Below, piece after piece: positions 1 to 8,238 of a stretch of 9,899 nucleotides of DNA. Position numbers and translations under genes: made by a program. Within the stretch, counting starts at the first letter, position 1; each line of letters starts with the position of its first letter. The DNA comes from Fidelibacterota bacterium (GTDB lineage: Bacteria; Fidelibacterota; Marinisomatia; Marinisomatales; UBA8229), in contig DPYO01000185.1 of the NCBI GenBank assembly GCA_003535775.1, positions 3,761 through 13,659 on the forward strand, written 5' to 3'. Under the pieces are notes generated by a model, which did no database searches, was not told where the DNA came from, and was given only the letters and a program-made list of their open reading frames with translations.

Positions 1-651
1 ACTACCCGTTTGAACAGTTACACCTTTAAAATTGGTGGCGATGGAGAAACAGATTCATTAGTTGCTTTCACAAATCCAAAACTTGAAGTCCAATTTTCAA
101 GAACCATGGGAATTCCTGACTCTACATGGGATTCAACTTGGGTAGATACAGCGACTTATACAGCAAGATATAAATTGATAATTGTAAATCCTGGTGAATG
201 GGAAGAAGGGGAATCAACTTTTTCTATTGGTAGAGCAAAAGGATTAAAGTCTATCCTTCGCTTCAATTTGGATACTTTATCGATGCTTCCTGATAATATC
301 ATCTTTAAGGATGCTGATCTTTACCTGAAGTGCGATACCACAATCAATAGTTTTAAGGTATTTGCTTACCCATTTAAGGATTCTATTTCAATAAACGATA
401 TCGACCTGTTCTCTGTAGAACAAATGGATACTACTGCTCTTGAATTTATTGGAGCTACTTCTTCAACAGTAGATAGCCTATTAATATTGAACGTCCGAGA
501 TTTCGTAAATTATATCTATCTTAACCAACTGACCCACTATGAACTACAGTTATCCAGTTCAACGGGTAATGATCCGTTTTCTACCTTGACTTTTATCAAT
601 GCTGGACCATTCAAACCTTATATTATAATGCGTTATGTTGCTACGAATTAA
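1..651 (+). CDS. C-terminal part of a secreted/surface protein (DNRLRE-like?), 5' truncated by window
   Basis: Frame 1 is open from the first base to the TAA at 649-651, giving 216 visible codons. The codons before the TTG at 10 are also open, and neither that TTG nor the in-frame ATG at 106 looks like a real start, so the gene very probably begins upstream of the window. There is no membrane segment. The protein is beta-rich, with a block around 'LKSILRFNLDTLSMLPDNI' followed by 'DADLYLK', and near the end 'FINAGPFKPYIIMRYV'. This order (collinear R-F-x-L, hydrophobic strand, terminal P-x-I-x-x-R-Y) resembles the DNRLRE/CBM96-type beta-sandwich domains of surface proteins, but I recognise it only weakly. 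Its last 17 nt overlap the next gene, an outer-membrane barrel, which suggests translational coupling and a shared place in the cell envelope. The specific function is unknown. Confidence 0.6.
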   Translation, partial: TTRLNSYTFKIGGDGETDSLVAFTNPKLEVQFSRTMGIPDSTWDSTWVDTATYTARYKLIIVNPGEWEEGESTFSIGRAKGLKSILRFNLDTLSMLPDNIIFKDADLYLKCDTTINSFKVFAYPFKDSISINDIDLFSVEQMDTTALEFIGATSSTVDSLLILNVRDFVNYIYLNQLTHYELQLSSSTGNDPFSTLTFINAGPFKPYIIMRYVATN

Positions 652-1921
652 GGTAGTTTTATTTAGTTTGGTTGCCCTGCTGTCTGTGGGTTTCAGCCAA
701 TCTCTCATGAATGCGTTTGGAATTGGCTCTCCAGCATCCAATTTTGATGCGGCATCAATGGGAACTTCTCCAATGAGCCTTCTGCCATCATTTCAGGAAG
801 GTGTTTCGATTTCCAATCCGGTTACTTGGAGTCAACTTCATTACACATATCTAACCGGAACGTATGGAGGACAACAATCTGAAATTCAATCTGGTTTAAT
901 GAAGAACGGTAGAACTTATTTGCAACAGATACAATTAATCATCCCGATTAAAAAAAAGTATGCTTTTGGACTTTCAATAGGGCCAAATACAAATCGGTTG
1001 TACTCAATTGTTGGAGTAGAGAATTTGGTGGACGATGGTATTTATGGTGATAGTTTGACAGTGAGAAAATCGGTGTCCGGGTATGGTGGAATTACTTCAT
1101 TAAAACCATCTGTAGCCTTTCCATTAACTTCTCTGGAATCAATGGCAATAACTATCGATTACCTGTTTGGATCTTCCAGAGGGATTACTTCAATTAGTAT
1201 TGATGGAACGAATTATATTCAGAAGGAACAAGATATTTATTCTGGTACGATGATGAAATTGTTTTTCCATAGTAAGAGGTTAAAATATAAAGACTATGGA
1301 ATGGGTTTTTATCTCTCCCTGAAGAATGCTTTAAAACCGTTATCAGTCAATCGCATTTCCCATCAACCATTTGAAGATAACAATGAGTCGGGAAATCATG
1401 ATGGATCATATTATTCCGATTTTCCCGATCTTTCCTTGATCCCTGATGCAATTCAGTCTAATTCAATTGGTGAAATAGACCCCTTTGAAATTCAGGTGGG
1501 TCTTGATGTAAATATCCGTCCAAGACTCCACATTCTTTCTGAAGGGAGTCATTGGTATGACCGGGGAGATAATGGGCATACTGTTTCTGTACTCAATGAT
1601 AAGATTGTATCATTAGATCAGATCAGCCTTGGACTTGCTTTATTCTCACGTAGGCTTCCCCGTCAGATCTTGAATCAATTTCATTATCGTGGCGGCTTTT
1701 TTGCTAAACAATATACTTTATATCACAAGGGGAAAAGGATAGATGAAAAAGGATTTTCTTTCGGTTTTGGTGTTAAATTTGGCGTTACTGATAATCAGAT
1801 TGATTTTGGGTTTTCAATCAGCCAGAGAGATGGATTGGATGTGAATGGTGAACTAATTCAACAATTCAGTGTTGGTATCAGTTTAGGAGATATTTGGTTT
1901 ATTAAAAGGAGAGAAAGATAA
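635..1921 (+). CDS. Outer-membrane beta-barrel protein, FadL/PorV-like
   Basis: This is a 428-residue exported protein. The ATG at 635 is chosen because it gives a classic signal peptide: Arg4 and Lys6, a hydrophobic core at residues 7-18, and a plausible signal peptidase I site after 'GFS' (21/22). The start lies inside the previous gene and has no SD, which fits translational coupling. The mature N-terminus reads 'GIGSPASNFDAASMGTSP...SNPVTW', a weakened version of the 'GARA.GMG.A...D.....NPA' entry of the PorV/UPF0164/FadL superfamily. The rest is alternating amphipathic strands rich in Gly and aromatics ('GFSFGFGVKFG', 'IDFGFSISQRDG', 'FSVGISLGDIWF'), as in a transmembrane barrel. The chain ends in a charged KRRER tail after the last strand and not in a terminal Phe. 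The likely role is an outer-membrane channel or secretion-associated barrel. The substrate is unknown, and the family call comes from pattern, not from a search. Confidence 0.65.
   Translation: MLLRIKVVLFSLVALLSVGFSQSLMNAFGIGSPASNFDAASMGTSPMSLLPSFQEGVSISNPVTWSQLHYTYLTGTYGGQQSEIQSGLMKNGRTYLQQIQLIIPIKKKYAFGLSIGPNTNRLYSIVGVENLVDDGIYGDSLTVRKSVSGYGGITSLKPSVAFPLTSLESMAITIDYLFGSSRGITSISIDGTNYIQKEQDIYSGTMMKLFFHSKRLKYKDYGMGFYLSLKNALKPLSVNRISHQPFEDNNESGNHDGSYYSDFPDLSLIPDAIQSNSIGEIDPFEIQVGLDVNIRPRLHILSEGSHWYDRGDNGHTVSVLNDKIVSLDQISLGLALFSRRLPRQILNQFHYRGGFFAKQYTLYHKGKRIDEKGFSFGFGVKFGVTDNQIDFGFSISQRDGLDVNGELIQQFSVGISLGDIWFIKRRER
1906..1911 (+). promoter_or_regulatory. Shine-Dalgarno AAGGAG for the TPR lipoprotein
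   Basis: AAGGAG lies 12 nt before the ATG at 1924, inside the last codons of the barrel gene. It is the clearest SD within the seven-gene unit and supports the ATG at 1924 as the start. Confidence 0.55.
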
Positions 1922-1923
1922 AT

Positions 1924-3207
1924 ATGAGACAGGTTATAACTATTCCTAAGTTGTGGTTAGCATTTGTTGTTGTACTATTTGTTTCTATGTGTGTGCCCCC
2001 CGAAATGGATCTTGAGGAAAAAGATCGTATTGAACAAGCACGATTAGACTCCTTGAGAGAACTCAGATGTCCCCGATTAATGAGTAGTGCGGCTGAATAT
2101 TACCGCAATCAAGATTGGGAAGCTACAGTACAGATTTATAGAGAGATTGATGAACTTGGCTGTGATGAATTTGATCCCGTATTGGCACCTCCTGAAGAAA
2201 TTTATTTATATTATGCAATTGCTCACGAATATTTAAGTCATTTTGAAAACTCTGAAGAAGTCCTTTTGAAAGGATTGCAGAAACTTCCGGGAAGTATTGA
2301 TTTACGAAAACGCTTGGCATATTCTTACAAAAAGCAGGGAAAACTTGATCGCTATATTGTTGAATTAGAGAAAATAATGGATAGGGCGCCTGATGATTCA
2401 CAAAATATGATTGAGTTATCTAAGGTTTATAGTGAAAATAATCGATATGAAGACCAGATTGATGTTCTACGCCTCCTTTTAGAAAAAGACCCCAACAATG
2501 AAATATATCAGGGTGAAATGAAAATAGCTCTAGAACAGTTTGGCGAAGATCCTTTTGATTATATTCGAGAACTTTTCGAAAGGAATCCTGAGAATACTGC
2601 TTACGGTCTGGATTTTTCTGATAGATTATTATCAGCGGATAGACCAGAAGAAGCAGTTGATGTTTTAAAGAAGGTGATCAGGTTTGATAGAAACAGTAAG
2701 ATTGCCTACAGGAAATTAGCTCAAGCATATTCTGAAATTGATGATTTGGAAAACGCCTCAATAGTTTATGAGAACTTATTAAAACTTGACCCAAGGGATC
2801 TCCATATAATTGTCCAAACTTCCAAATTGTATATAGAGTTACAGAATTTTAGAAAAGCCTTACTCTGGGCAGATAAAGCTATTCAATTATCAAAATCGTC
2901 AGGCCAGTGTTTTGGACAAAAAGGAAACGTCTATTATAAGGCTTTCCAATCCTGTCGGTCCACTGATATTACTAATGATGATCGAATTGTGGCTTCGTTG
3001 GCATATAAATATTTTCAGTTAGCAGAAGAAAATAATTATACACATTATTCTGGTTCAGCAGCTTGGTTAAAAGAGAATGAAACGCTGTTTTCACGAGCCA
3101 ACTGGTTTATGATAGATCCTGATAAACAAAGTAAAGGATATTTGTTACCGGAAACAGCATGTTATAATTGGGTGGAAGAACGATTGAAAAAAGATCCCAC
3201 CTGGTAA
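1924..3207 (+). CDS. TPR-repeat lipoprotein, periplasmic
   Basis: This 427-residue protein has an N-terminal hydrophobic segment (residues 10-22) ending in 'VSMC'. Cys23 could be the lipidated residue, although Met at -1 is unusual for a lipobox, so a plain signal anchor is possible. About six 34-residue TPR units follow, roughly at 94-127, 128-161, 162-195, 226-259, 260-293 and 294-327, with a degenerate stretch at 196-225. The best unit is 260-293, with the A-Y-x-K-L-A-Q-A-Y pattern and a terminal L-D-P. Five further cysteines (49, 80, 329, 344, 413) are compatible with disulfides in the periplasm. The gene starts 2 nt after the barrel gene stop. TPR solenoids are protein-protein interaction scaffolds, so a partner role for the neighbouring outer-membrane barrel or for envelope assembly is a reasonable inference. 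No enzymatic motif is visible. It is distinct from TatT further downstream. Confidence 0.8.
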   Translation: MRQVITIPKLWLAFVVVLFVSMCVPPEMDLEEKDRIEQARLDSLRELRCPRLMSSAAEYYRNQDWEATVQIYREIDELGCDEFDPVLAPPEEIYLYYAIAHEYLSHFENSEEVLLKGLQKLPGSIDLRKRLAYSYKKQGKLDRYIVELEKIMDRAPDDSQNMIELSKVYSENNRYEDQIDVLRLLLEKDPNNEIYQGEMKIALEQFGEDPFDYIRELFERNPENTAYGLDFSDRLLSADRPEEAVDVLKKVIRFDRNSKIAYRKLAQAYSEIDDLENASIVYENLLKLDPRDLHIIVQTSKLYIELQNFRKALLWADKAIQLSKSSGQCFGQKGNVYYKAFQSCRSTDITNDDRIVASLAYKYFQLAEENNYTHYSGSAAWLKENETLFSRANWFMIDPDKQSKGYLLPETACYNWVEERLKKDPTW

Positions 3208-3230
3208 CAAAAGTCGTTCCTTTTAAGCAA

Positions 3231-4526
3231 ATGAATTTAAAAGATACGGACGGTGAACTATTTGAAATCCTGAATAGAGAAATCAGGAGGGAGGACGAAA
3301 CTTTGGAGCTCATTGCCTCAGAGAATTTTGTGAGTAATTCGGTGTTGGAAATGGCTGGTGGAGTTATGACGAATAAATACGCAGAGGGGTATCCGGGTAA
3401 ACGGTATTATGGCGGTTGTCAGTTTGTAGATGAAGCGGAAAATCTTGCAAGGGATAGGGCAAAAAAGCTTTTCAATGCAGAATATACCAATGTACAGCCC
3501 CATTCCGGCTCACAGGCGAATATGGCTGCATTGATGACATTTCTGGAAAACGGAGATACAGTCATGGGTCTTGACTTGGCTCATGGTGGTCATTTGACTC
3601 ATGGAAGTCCAGTTAATTTTTCTGGACAATTATTTAATTTTGTCTCCTACCATGTCCATCCTGATACGGGGCGTGTTGATTTTGACGAGGTATGGAATCT
3701 TGCCCGAAAATATAAACCAAAAATGATAATCTGTGGAGGTAGTGCCTATCCTCGTTTCATTGAATTTGAGCGGTTTCGGGAGGTAGTTGATGAGGTAGAT
3801 GCATTTCTAATGGCGGATATTGCCCATCCGGCAGGTCTGGTGGCAATGGGTTTGCACCCCTCTCCAATTCCTTACTGTGATGTAATTACGACAACCACCC
3901 ATAAAACTCTCAGAGGTCCTCGGGGAGGAATGATTATGATGGGTGAGGATAGAGAAAATCCTTGGGGGAAAGTTGCTCCGAAGTCCGGCCGAGTGAAAAT
4001 GATTTCAGAATTGATTGACTCCATGGTGATGCCGGGTATTCAGGGTGGACCTCTCATGCATATCATAGCTGCTAAAGCTGTGGCTTTTGGGGAAGCTTTA
4101 AAGCCGGAGTTTTTGGAATATGCTCGTCAAATAGTTGATAATGCTAAATGTATGGCTGAAGAATTTCTTTCCAGAGGATATCATCTTGTTTCCGGCGGGA
4201 CAGATACCCATTTAGTTCTCATTGATCTGACAAAAAAAGGTATCACTGGGAAAAAAGCGGAAAATGCCCTTGAAAAGGTTGGCATTACTGTAAATAAAAA
4301 TATGGTACCATTTGATCAGAAAAGTCCCTTTGTCACCAGTGGAATTCGAATAGGTACACCAGCAGTAACGACTCGCGGGATGAAAGAAGATGAAATGAAA
4401 ACAATAGTAGCGTTGGTTGATAAGGTAATATCTTTCCCAGACAGTGAAGATTTATTATCAACTGTGATGTCTGAAGTGCTGGATCTTTGCCGGGATTTTC
4501 CTCTATACAGAGACCTCGTCAGTTAA
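3231..4526 (+). CDS. glyA: Serine hydroxymethyltransferase
   Basis: This PLP enzyme of one-carbon metabolism interconverts L-serine plus tetrahydrofolate with glycine plus 5,10-methylene-tetrahydrofolate in the cytoplasm. I place the start at ATG 3231 (431 aa), 23 nt after the previous stop. An ATG at 3168 would add 21 residues and overlap the TPR gene, whereas bacterial GlyA proteins begin just before the 'LELIASENF' block. Conserved blocks in order are ELIASEN, 'TNKYAEGYPGKRYYGG', 'NVQPHSGSQAN', 'ADIAHPAG' (Asp196, His199), 'TTTTHKTLRGPRGG' with the PLP Schiff-base Lys225 preceded by His224, 'GIQGGPLMH', and 'GIRIGTPA' with the substrate-carboxylate Arg373. All key residues known from E. 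coli GlyA are present, so it should be active. No SD is obvious. It sits between envelope genes with short spacers, so it is probably co-transcribed, but its link to transport is not evident from sequence. Confidence 0.97.
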   Translation: MNLKDTDGELFEILNREIRREDETLELIASENFVSNSVLEMAGGVMTNKYAEGYPGKRYYGGCQFVDEAENLARDRAKKLFNAEYTNVQPHSGSQANMAALMTFLENGDTVMGLDLAHGGHLTHGSPVNFSGQLFNFVSYHVHPDTGRVDFDEVWNLARKYKPKMIICGGSAYPRFIEFERFREVVDEVDAFLMADIAHPAGLVAMGLHPSPIPYCDVITTTTHKTLRGPRGGMIMMGEDRENPWGKVAPKSGRVKMISELIDSMVMPGIQGGPLMHIIAAKAVAFGEALKPEFLEYARQIVDNAKCMAEEFLSRGYHLVSGGTDTHLVLIDLTKKGITGKKAENALEKVGITVNKNMVPFDQKSPFVTSGIRIGTPAVTTRGMKEDEMKTIVALVDKVISFPDSEDLLSTVMSEVLDLCRDFPLYRDLVS

Positions 4527-4546
4527 TATTATTCTTAGAAATTTTG

Positions 4547-5413
4547 ATGGCTGAAAGCCACCGGATTTGGAGCCAAAAACTATCAGTAATATTCCTATTT
4601 ATTCTATATACTGCGTGTACTCCTGCTTATCTGGTTCGGAACCAACCTAATCTTGCGGAAAATATTTATGCTTTGAAAGTTGACAGAATTGAGAAACAGG
4701 TAGCCCGCAATCCTGATAATCCCGATTTACTTCTGAAAGCTGTTTCCAATTTAACAATATATTCTTATGGTTTCCTGATGGAGAAAGCTGATAGAGAAGT
4801 TGTGAAAAATTATCATCAGGGGAAGAAATTGTACCATCGTGCACAGAATATTTTTAACCGTGCCAAAGATTATGGGTTAAGAGGAATTAAATTTCATTAT
4901 CCTGGATTTGATAGTTTGATGGAAGCAACAAAAATGGAATCATTTACTTTCAAAAAAGAAGATGTTCCATTTTTTTATTGGACTGCTGCAGCTTGGGGTG
5001 GAACCATTTCTGCCAGTAGAGGAGATTTGGATTATGTCGTTGAATTACCTAAAGTTGGTTGGCTTTTAGAACGGGCAATAGATGTAGATTCTGACTGGAA
5101 TAAGGGAGTGCTCTATTCGGCAATGATTTCATATTCAATGAAGAGGACTGACCAGGGTGGGAAAGGTAAAAAACTGGCCAGATTGTATTTTAAAAAAGCT
5201 ATAGAATCATCAGGGGGACATGATTGCAGTCCATATGTAACATTGGCGGAACTTGTTTCAGTAAATAACCAGGATCAGAAGGAATTCGAAGAGCTTTTGA
5301 AAAAAGCTTTAACTATTGATATTGATATAGATCCGGAATTAAAATTATCCAATATCATTGCCCAGTCCCGTGCCCGTTGGCTTTTGGAACAAAAAGAGGA
5401 ATTATTTTATTGA
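4547..5413 (+). CDS. tatT: TRAP transporter T component (TatT family lipoprotein)
   Basis: This is the T component of a TPAT-type TRAP transporter, 288 aa from ATG 4547, 20 nt after glyA. An upstream TTG at 4487 would overlap glyA and push the signal peptide inward, so it is not used. The signal peptide ends in the lipobox-like 'LYTAC', with Cys24 as the likely lipidated residue. The mature protein matches the TatT family along its length: 'PDNPDLLLKAVSNLTIYSYGF', 'RAKDYGLRG', 'DVPFFYWTAAAWGG' (139-151), then TPR-like helices with 'GGKGKKLARLYFKKAIE', 'SPYVTLAE' and the C-terminal 'IIAQSRARWLL'. In Treponema pallidum, TatT is a soluble trimer whose protomers are each perforated by a pore, and up to three binding proteins dock on it with their clefts aligned to the pores. 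The stop is 1 nt before the binding-protein gene, which supports the same pairing here. Confidence 0.93.
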   Translation: MAESHRIWSQKLSVIFLFILYTACTPAYLVRNQPNLAENIYALKVDRIEKQVARNPDNPDLLLKAVSNLTIYSYGFLMEKADREVVKNYHQGKKLYHRAQNIFNRAKDYGLRGIKFHYPGFDSLMEATKMESFTFKKEDVPFFYWTAAAWGGTISASRGDLDYVVELPKVGWLLERAIDVDSDWNKGVLYSAMISYSMKRTDQGGKGKKLARLYFKKAIESSGGHDCSPYVTLAELVSVNNQDQKEFEELLKKALTIDIDIDPELKLSNIIAQSRARWLLEQKEELFY

Positions 5414-5414
5414 T

Positions 5415-6413
5415 ATGCTGAAACGTTTATTCAAAAACGCTATTTTTTTCATGATTTTGGTCTCTGTTCTTGTAGCAGGGAAAAAAACTGTAATAAAAAT
5501 GGCCACACTTGCACCGGAAGGTACGGATTGGCACGGAATGTTAATGGAAATGGGGCAGAGATGGAAAACCGCAACTGAGGGGAATGTTATTTTACGAATT
5601 TATCCAAGTGGTGTGGTAGGTGATGAACGTGATATGATACGAAAAATGCGGATTGGGCAGATCCATGCGGCGGCCATTACTACTGAAGGGCTTTCCGAAA
5701 TTAATCCTGATGTCAATGTATATACTATCCCCATGTTATTTGACGACTACGAGGATGTAGATTGGTTCCGAAAAAAGATTGGGAAAAAACTTGAAGAAGG
5801 AATCAAGAAAAATGGTTTTACCCCCTTGTTATGGGCGGATATTGGTTGGGCGCATTGGTTTACCGCAACACCTATTCAATATCCGGAAGATTTAAAAAAA
5901 GCAAAAATATTTAGCTGGGCAGGAGATTATAATGGAGCTGAATTGTGGGGAAAAGGTGGTTATACGGCTATTCCACTCGCATCAATAGATATTTTGTCTG
6001 GGTTACAAACGGGATTAATTGATGCTATCGGTGTAACTCCAATAGCTGCATTGGCATCACAGTGGTTTGGAATTGCAAATCATATGTTGGAAATGAAATG
6101 GGGATTATTGACAAGCTCTATAATCATCGACAATCGTATTTGGGACCAATTACCATCTGTCTATCAAAAATCTTTATTGGAGATTGCGCAGGAAATTGGA
6201 GTCCGTCACCAGGAAACCCATCGTTATGATGATGATAAATCCATTGAGATTATGAAAAAAAACGGCCTTATTGTTCATCCTCAGTCAGTGGAAGACCATA
6301 CCTTTTGGAAGTCACATTTAAAAACATGGTATCCTGATATTCGGGGCACCTTTATTCCGGAAGATATTTTTGATCAGGCTATAGAATTGATGAAGCAGAA
6401 AGAATCCAAGTAA
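5415..6413 (+). CDS. tatP: TRAP transporter substrate-binding protein, DctP family (TatP type)
   Basis: This is the periplasmic P component of 332 aa from ATG 5415, 1 nt after the tatT stop. A weak GAGGA at 5396-5400 lies 14 nt upstream. Extending to 5358 would bury the signal peptide and overlap tatT. The signal peptide covers residues 1 to about 22 (Lys3, Arg4, then a hydrophobic core to 'LVAG'). The DctP signature follows: 'MATLAPEGTDWH' (29-40), 'IYPSGVVGDERDMIRKMRIGQ', and the second-lobe stretch 'EDLKKAKIFSWAGD' to 'LQTGLIDAIGVTP'. In ordinary DctP/SiaP proteins the 'LKGLKIR' Arg salt-bridges the ligand carboxylate. Here that position is Phe166, followed by Ser167 and Trp168, so the pocket should not select simple carboxylates in the usual way. 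Aromatic replacement here is, as far as I recall, usual for TatT-associated binding proteins. The ligand cannot be named from sequence. Confidence 0.93.
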   Translation: MLKRLFKNAIFFMILVSVLVAGKKTVIKMATLAPEGTDWHGMLMEMGQRWKTATEGNVILRIYPSGVVGDERDMIRKMRIGQIHAAAITTEGLSEINPDVNVYTIPMLFDDYEDVDWFRKKIGKKLEEGIKKNGFTPLLWADIGWAHWFTATPIQYPEDLKKAKIFSWAGDYNGAELWGKGGYTAIPLASIDILSGLQTGLIDAIGVTPIAALASQWFGIANHMLEMKWGLLTSSIIIDNRIWDQLPSVYQKSLLEIAQEIGVRHQETHRYDDDKSIEIMKKNGLIVHPQSVEDHTFWKSHLKTWYPDIRGTFIPEDIFDQAIELMKQKESK

Positions 6414-6429
6414 TACAACTTATCCAACT

Positions 6430-8238
6430 GTGAATCAGGCGAAAATTCATCTGGTTGAACGGCTGAAATGGGGGGAAGACATTTTAGCTTTAACCGTATT
6501 CTTCACGATGGTTTTTATTCCTACTTTTGAGACCATTGCACGATTTGTCAATTTTCGTGGTATTCCAGCTTCTCCGGTACTTGTTCAGCATTTGACCTTA
6601 TGGATTGGTTTTCTTGGTGCTATCCTTGCAGCCCGTCAGAATAAACTTCTCGCTCTCACAACAACTCCTCTTTTTTCGATTGATGAGCAATTTCATTTTG
6701 GGAGATGGATAGCTAAAGTTATCTCTTTTATTGTTGTTCTAACTCTGATGTGGGGTAGTTGGGAATTGCTGAAGGTTGAGTTTACTTTCTCCGTTGATAT
6801 TGCACCAAATATCCCACGCTGGTTTACTCAGGCCGTTATGCCCTTCTCATTTGGTTTGATTGCTATTCAAATCCTTATCAATAGCACTGAGAATAATTTA
6901 TACCGAGCTTCCATCCTGATGATGGCGGTCTTATGGATAATTATAGGACTAACCGGTGCTTTTCAGAATGAGTATTGGTTAATATGGATTGGTCTTGGGA
7001 TTTTGAGTATCTCAGTTCTGTACGGAGCTCCAATTTTCGTCGGGTTGGGAGGTGCTGCTGTCCTTTTTTTCTGGGGTGATTTTATTCCAATTTCTGCTAT
7101 ACCAGCTGAGATGTACCGGATTGTGGTTTCACCAACACTCCCCACAATTCCGCTTTTTACTTTGGCTGGATATATTTTGGCTGAAAGCGGTGCTTCCCAA
7201 AGAATGGTAAACGTATTCAGCAGTACGTTTGGATGGATAAAAGGTGGAACGCCGGTTGTAGTTGTTTTGTTGTGTGGATTTTTTACTGCATTAACCGGAG
7301 GGTCTGGCGTGACAATTTTAGCTTTGGGAGGACTTTTATATCCTTTGTTAAGAAAATCAGGGTATTCAGAATTATTTTCCCTGGGTCTCATCACTGTTTC
7401 CGGATCCTTGGGTTTGTTATTTCCTCCCAGTTTACCTGCCATTATTTATAGTGTAACAGCCGGTGTGTCAGTGAAAAGTGTATTTATAGCAGGATTAATC
7501 CCCGGAACATTGCTTGTCGTTTTTGTTGCCGGCTGGGCTATTTTTATTGGAGATAAAGAACGGATAAAAGTTCAGTCTTTTCAATGGGATTCAGCTTTAA
7601 AAACCCTTTGGATTGCAAAGTGGGAGATGGTTATCCCTGTCTTAATTTTATTTGGTGTATTTGGCGGATTTACAACATTGGTGGAAACAGCAGCAATGAC
7701 GGTAGTTTATATCCTGACAATAGAAATATTAGTTTATAAAGATTTACAAGTAAATAGTCTTCCCAAAATTGTCGTGGATTGCGCAACCCTGGTTGGTGGA
7801 GTTTTAATTATCCTAGGGGTAGCCATGGGATTGACAAGTTATCTGGTTGATGCACAAATTCCCATGCATTTATTATCCTGGGTTAAGGAAACAATATCAT
7901 CGAAATATGTTTTTCTCCTTATGTTAAACGGGCTTTTACTTCTTGTAGGGTGCATGATGGATATTTTTTCGGCAATAATTGTTTTTGTTCCTCTTATTAG
8001 TCCCTTAGGACTTTATTTCGGTGTTGACCCTGTACATTTAGCTATAATATTCATTGCAAATTTAGAATTAGGTTTCCTCACACCTCCGGTGGGAATGAAC
8101 TTATTTTTATCTGCTTACCGGTTTGATAAAAGTATGCCTTTGATCTATAAAGCGACTTTACCCTTTTTTGTAATAAGATTCTTGGTTGTTTTACTCATTA
8201 CTTATCTTCCGATCATTTCTCTAGGATTGATACATTAA
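6430..8238 (+). CDS. tatQM: Fused TRAP transporter DctQ-DctM permease (TatQM)
   Basis: This inner-membrane symporter of 602 aa fuses the small Q subunit to the large M subunit. It starts with GTG at 6430, 16 nt after tatP. No ATG is available until residue 27, inside the first membrane helix, and no SD is visible. Residues about 18-150 form four hydrophobic segments of the Q domain, including the 'WIGFLGAILAARQNK' motif. A linker helix (about 158-178) leads into the M domain (about 180-600), which has many membrane helices. M-family hallmarks are 'FFTALTGGSGVTILALGG' (Gly290-Gly291-Ser292-Gly293-Val294-Thr295), 'GLLFPPSLPAIIY', 'FIAGLIPG', and the second-repeat 'LELGFLTPPVGMNLFLSA', matching the inverted-repeat, elevator-type, Na+-coupled DctM fold. 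In TRAP systems the P protein delivers ligand to QM, and the ion gradient drives uptake without ATP. Fused QM is a common form in TPATs. It is the last gene before the 222-nt gap. Confidence 0.95.
   Translation: MNQAKIHLVERLKWGEDILALTVFFTMVFIPTFETIARFVNFRGIPASPVLVQHLTLWIGFLGAILAARQNKLLALTTTPLFSIDEQFHFGRWIAKVISFIVVLTLMWGSWELLKVEFTFSVDIAPNIPRWFTQAVMPFSFGLIAIQILINSTENNLYRASILMMAVLWIIIGLTGAFQNEYWLIWIGLGILSISVLYGAPIFVGLGGAAVLFFWGDFIPISAIPAEMYRIVVSPTLPTIPLFTLAGYILAESGASQRMVNVFSSTFGWIKGGTPVVVVLLCGFFTALTGGSGVTILALGGLLYPLLRKSGYSELFSLGLITVSGSLGLLFPPSLPAIIYSVTAGVSVKSVFIAGLIPGTLLVVFVAGWAIFIGDKERIKVQSFQWDSALKTLWIAKWEMVIPVLILFGVFGGFTTLVETAAMTVVYILTIEILVYKDLQVNSLPKIVVDCATLVGGVLIILGVAMGLTSYLVDAQIPMHLLSWVKETISSKYVFLLMLNGLLLLVGCMMDIFSAIIVFVPLISPLGLYFGVDPVHLAIIFIANLELGFLTPPVGMNLFLSAYRFDKSMPLIYKATLPFFVIRFLVVLLITYLPIISLGLIH

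Noticed and set aside
3168..3230. Upstream ATG for glyA giving a 21-residue N-terminal extension
   Set aside because: It overlaps the TPR gene by 40 nt and the extra residues have no counterpart in GlyA. The ATG at 3231 fits the family.
6108..6124. TTGACA and TATAAT close together inside tatP
   Set aside because: The spacer is only 5 nt, which cannot serve a sigma70 promoter, and the stretch lies within conserved coding sequence.
6963..7442. A 159-codon open frame on the - strand inside tatQM
   Set aside because: It is antisense to highly conserved DctM sequence, has a Pro/Lys-rich low-complexity translation, and shows no family motif. It is a shadow of the real gene.
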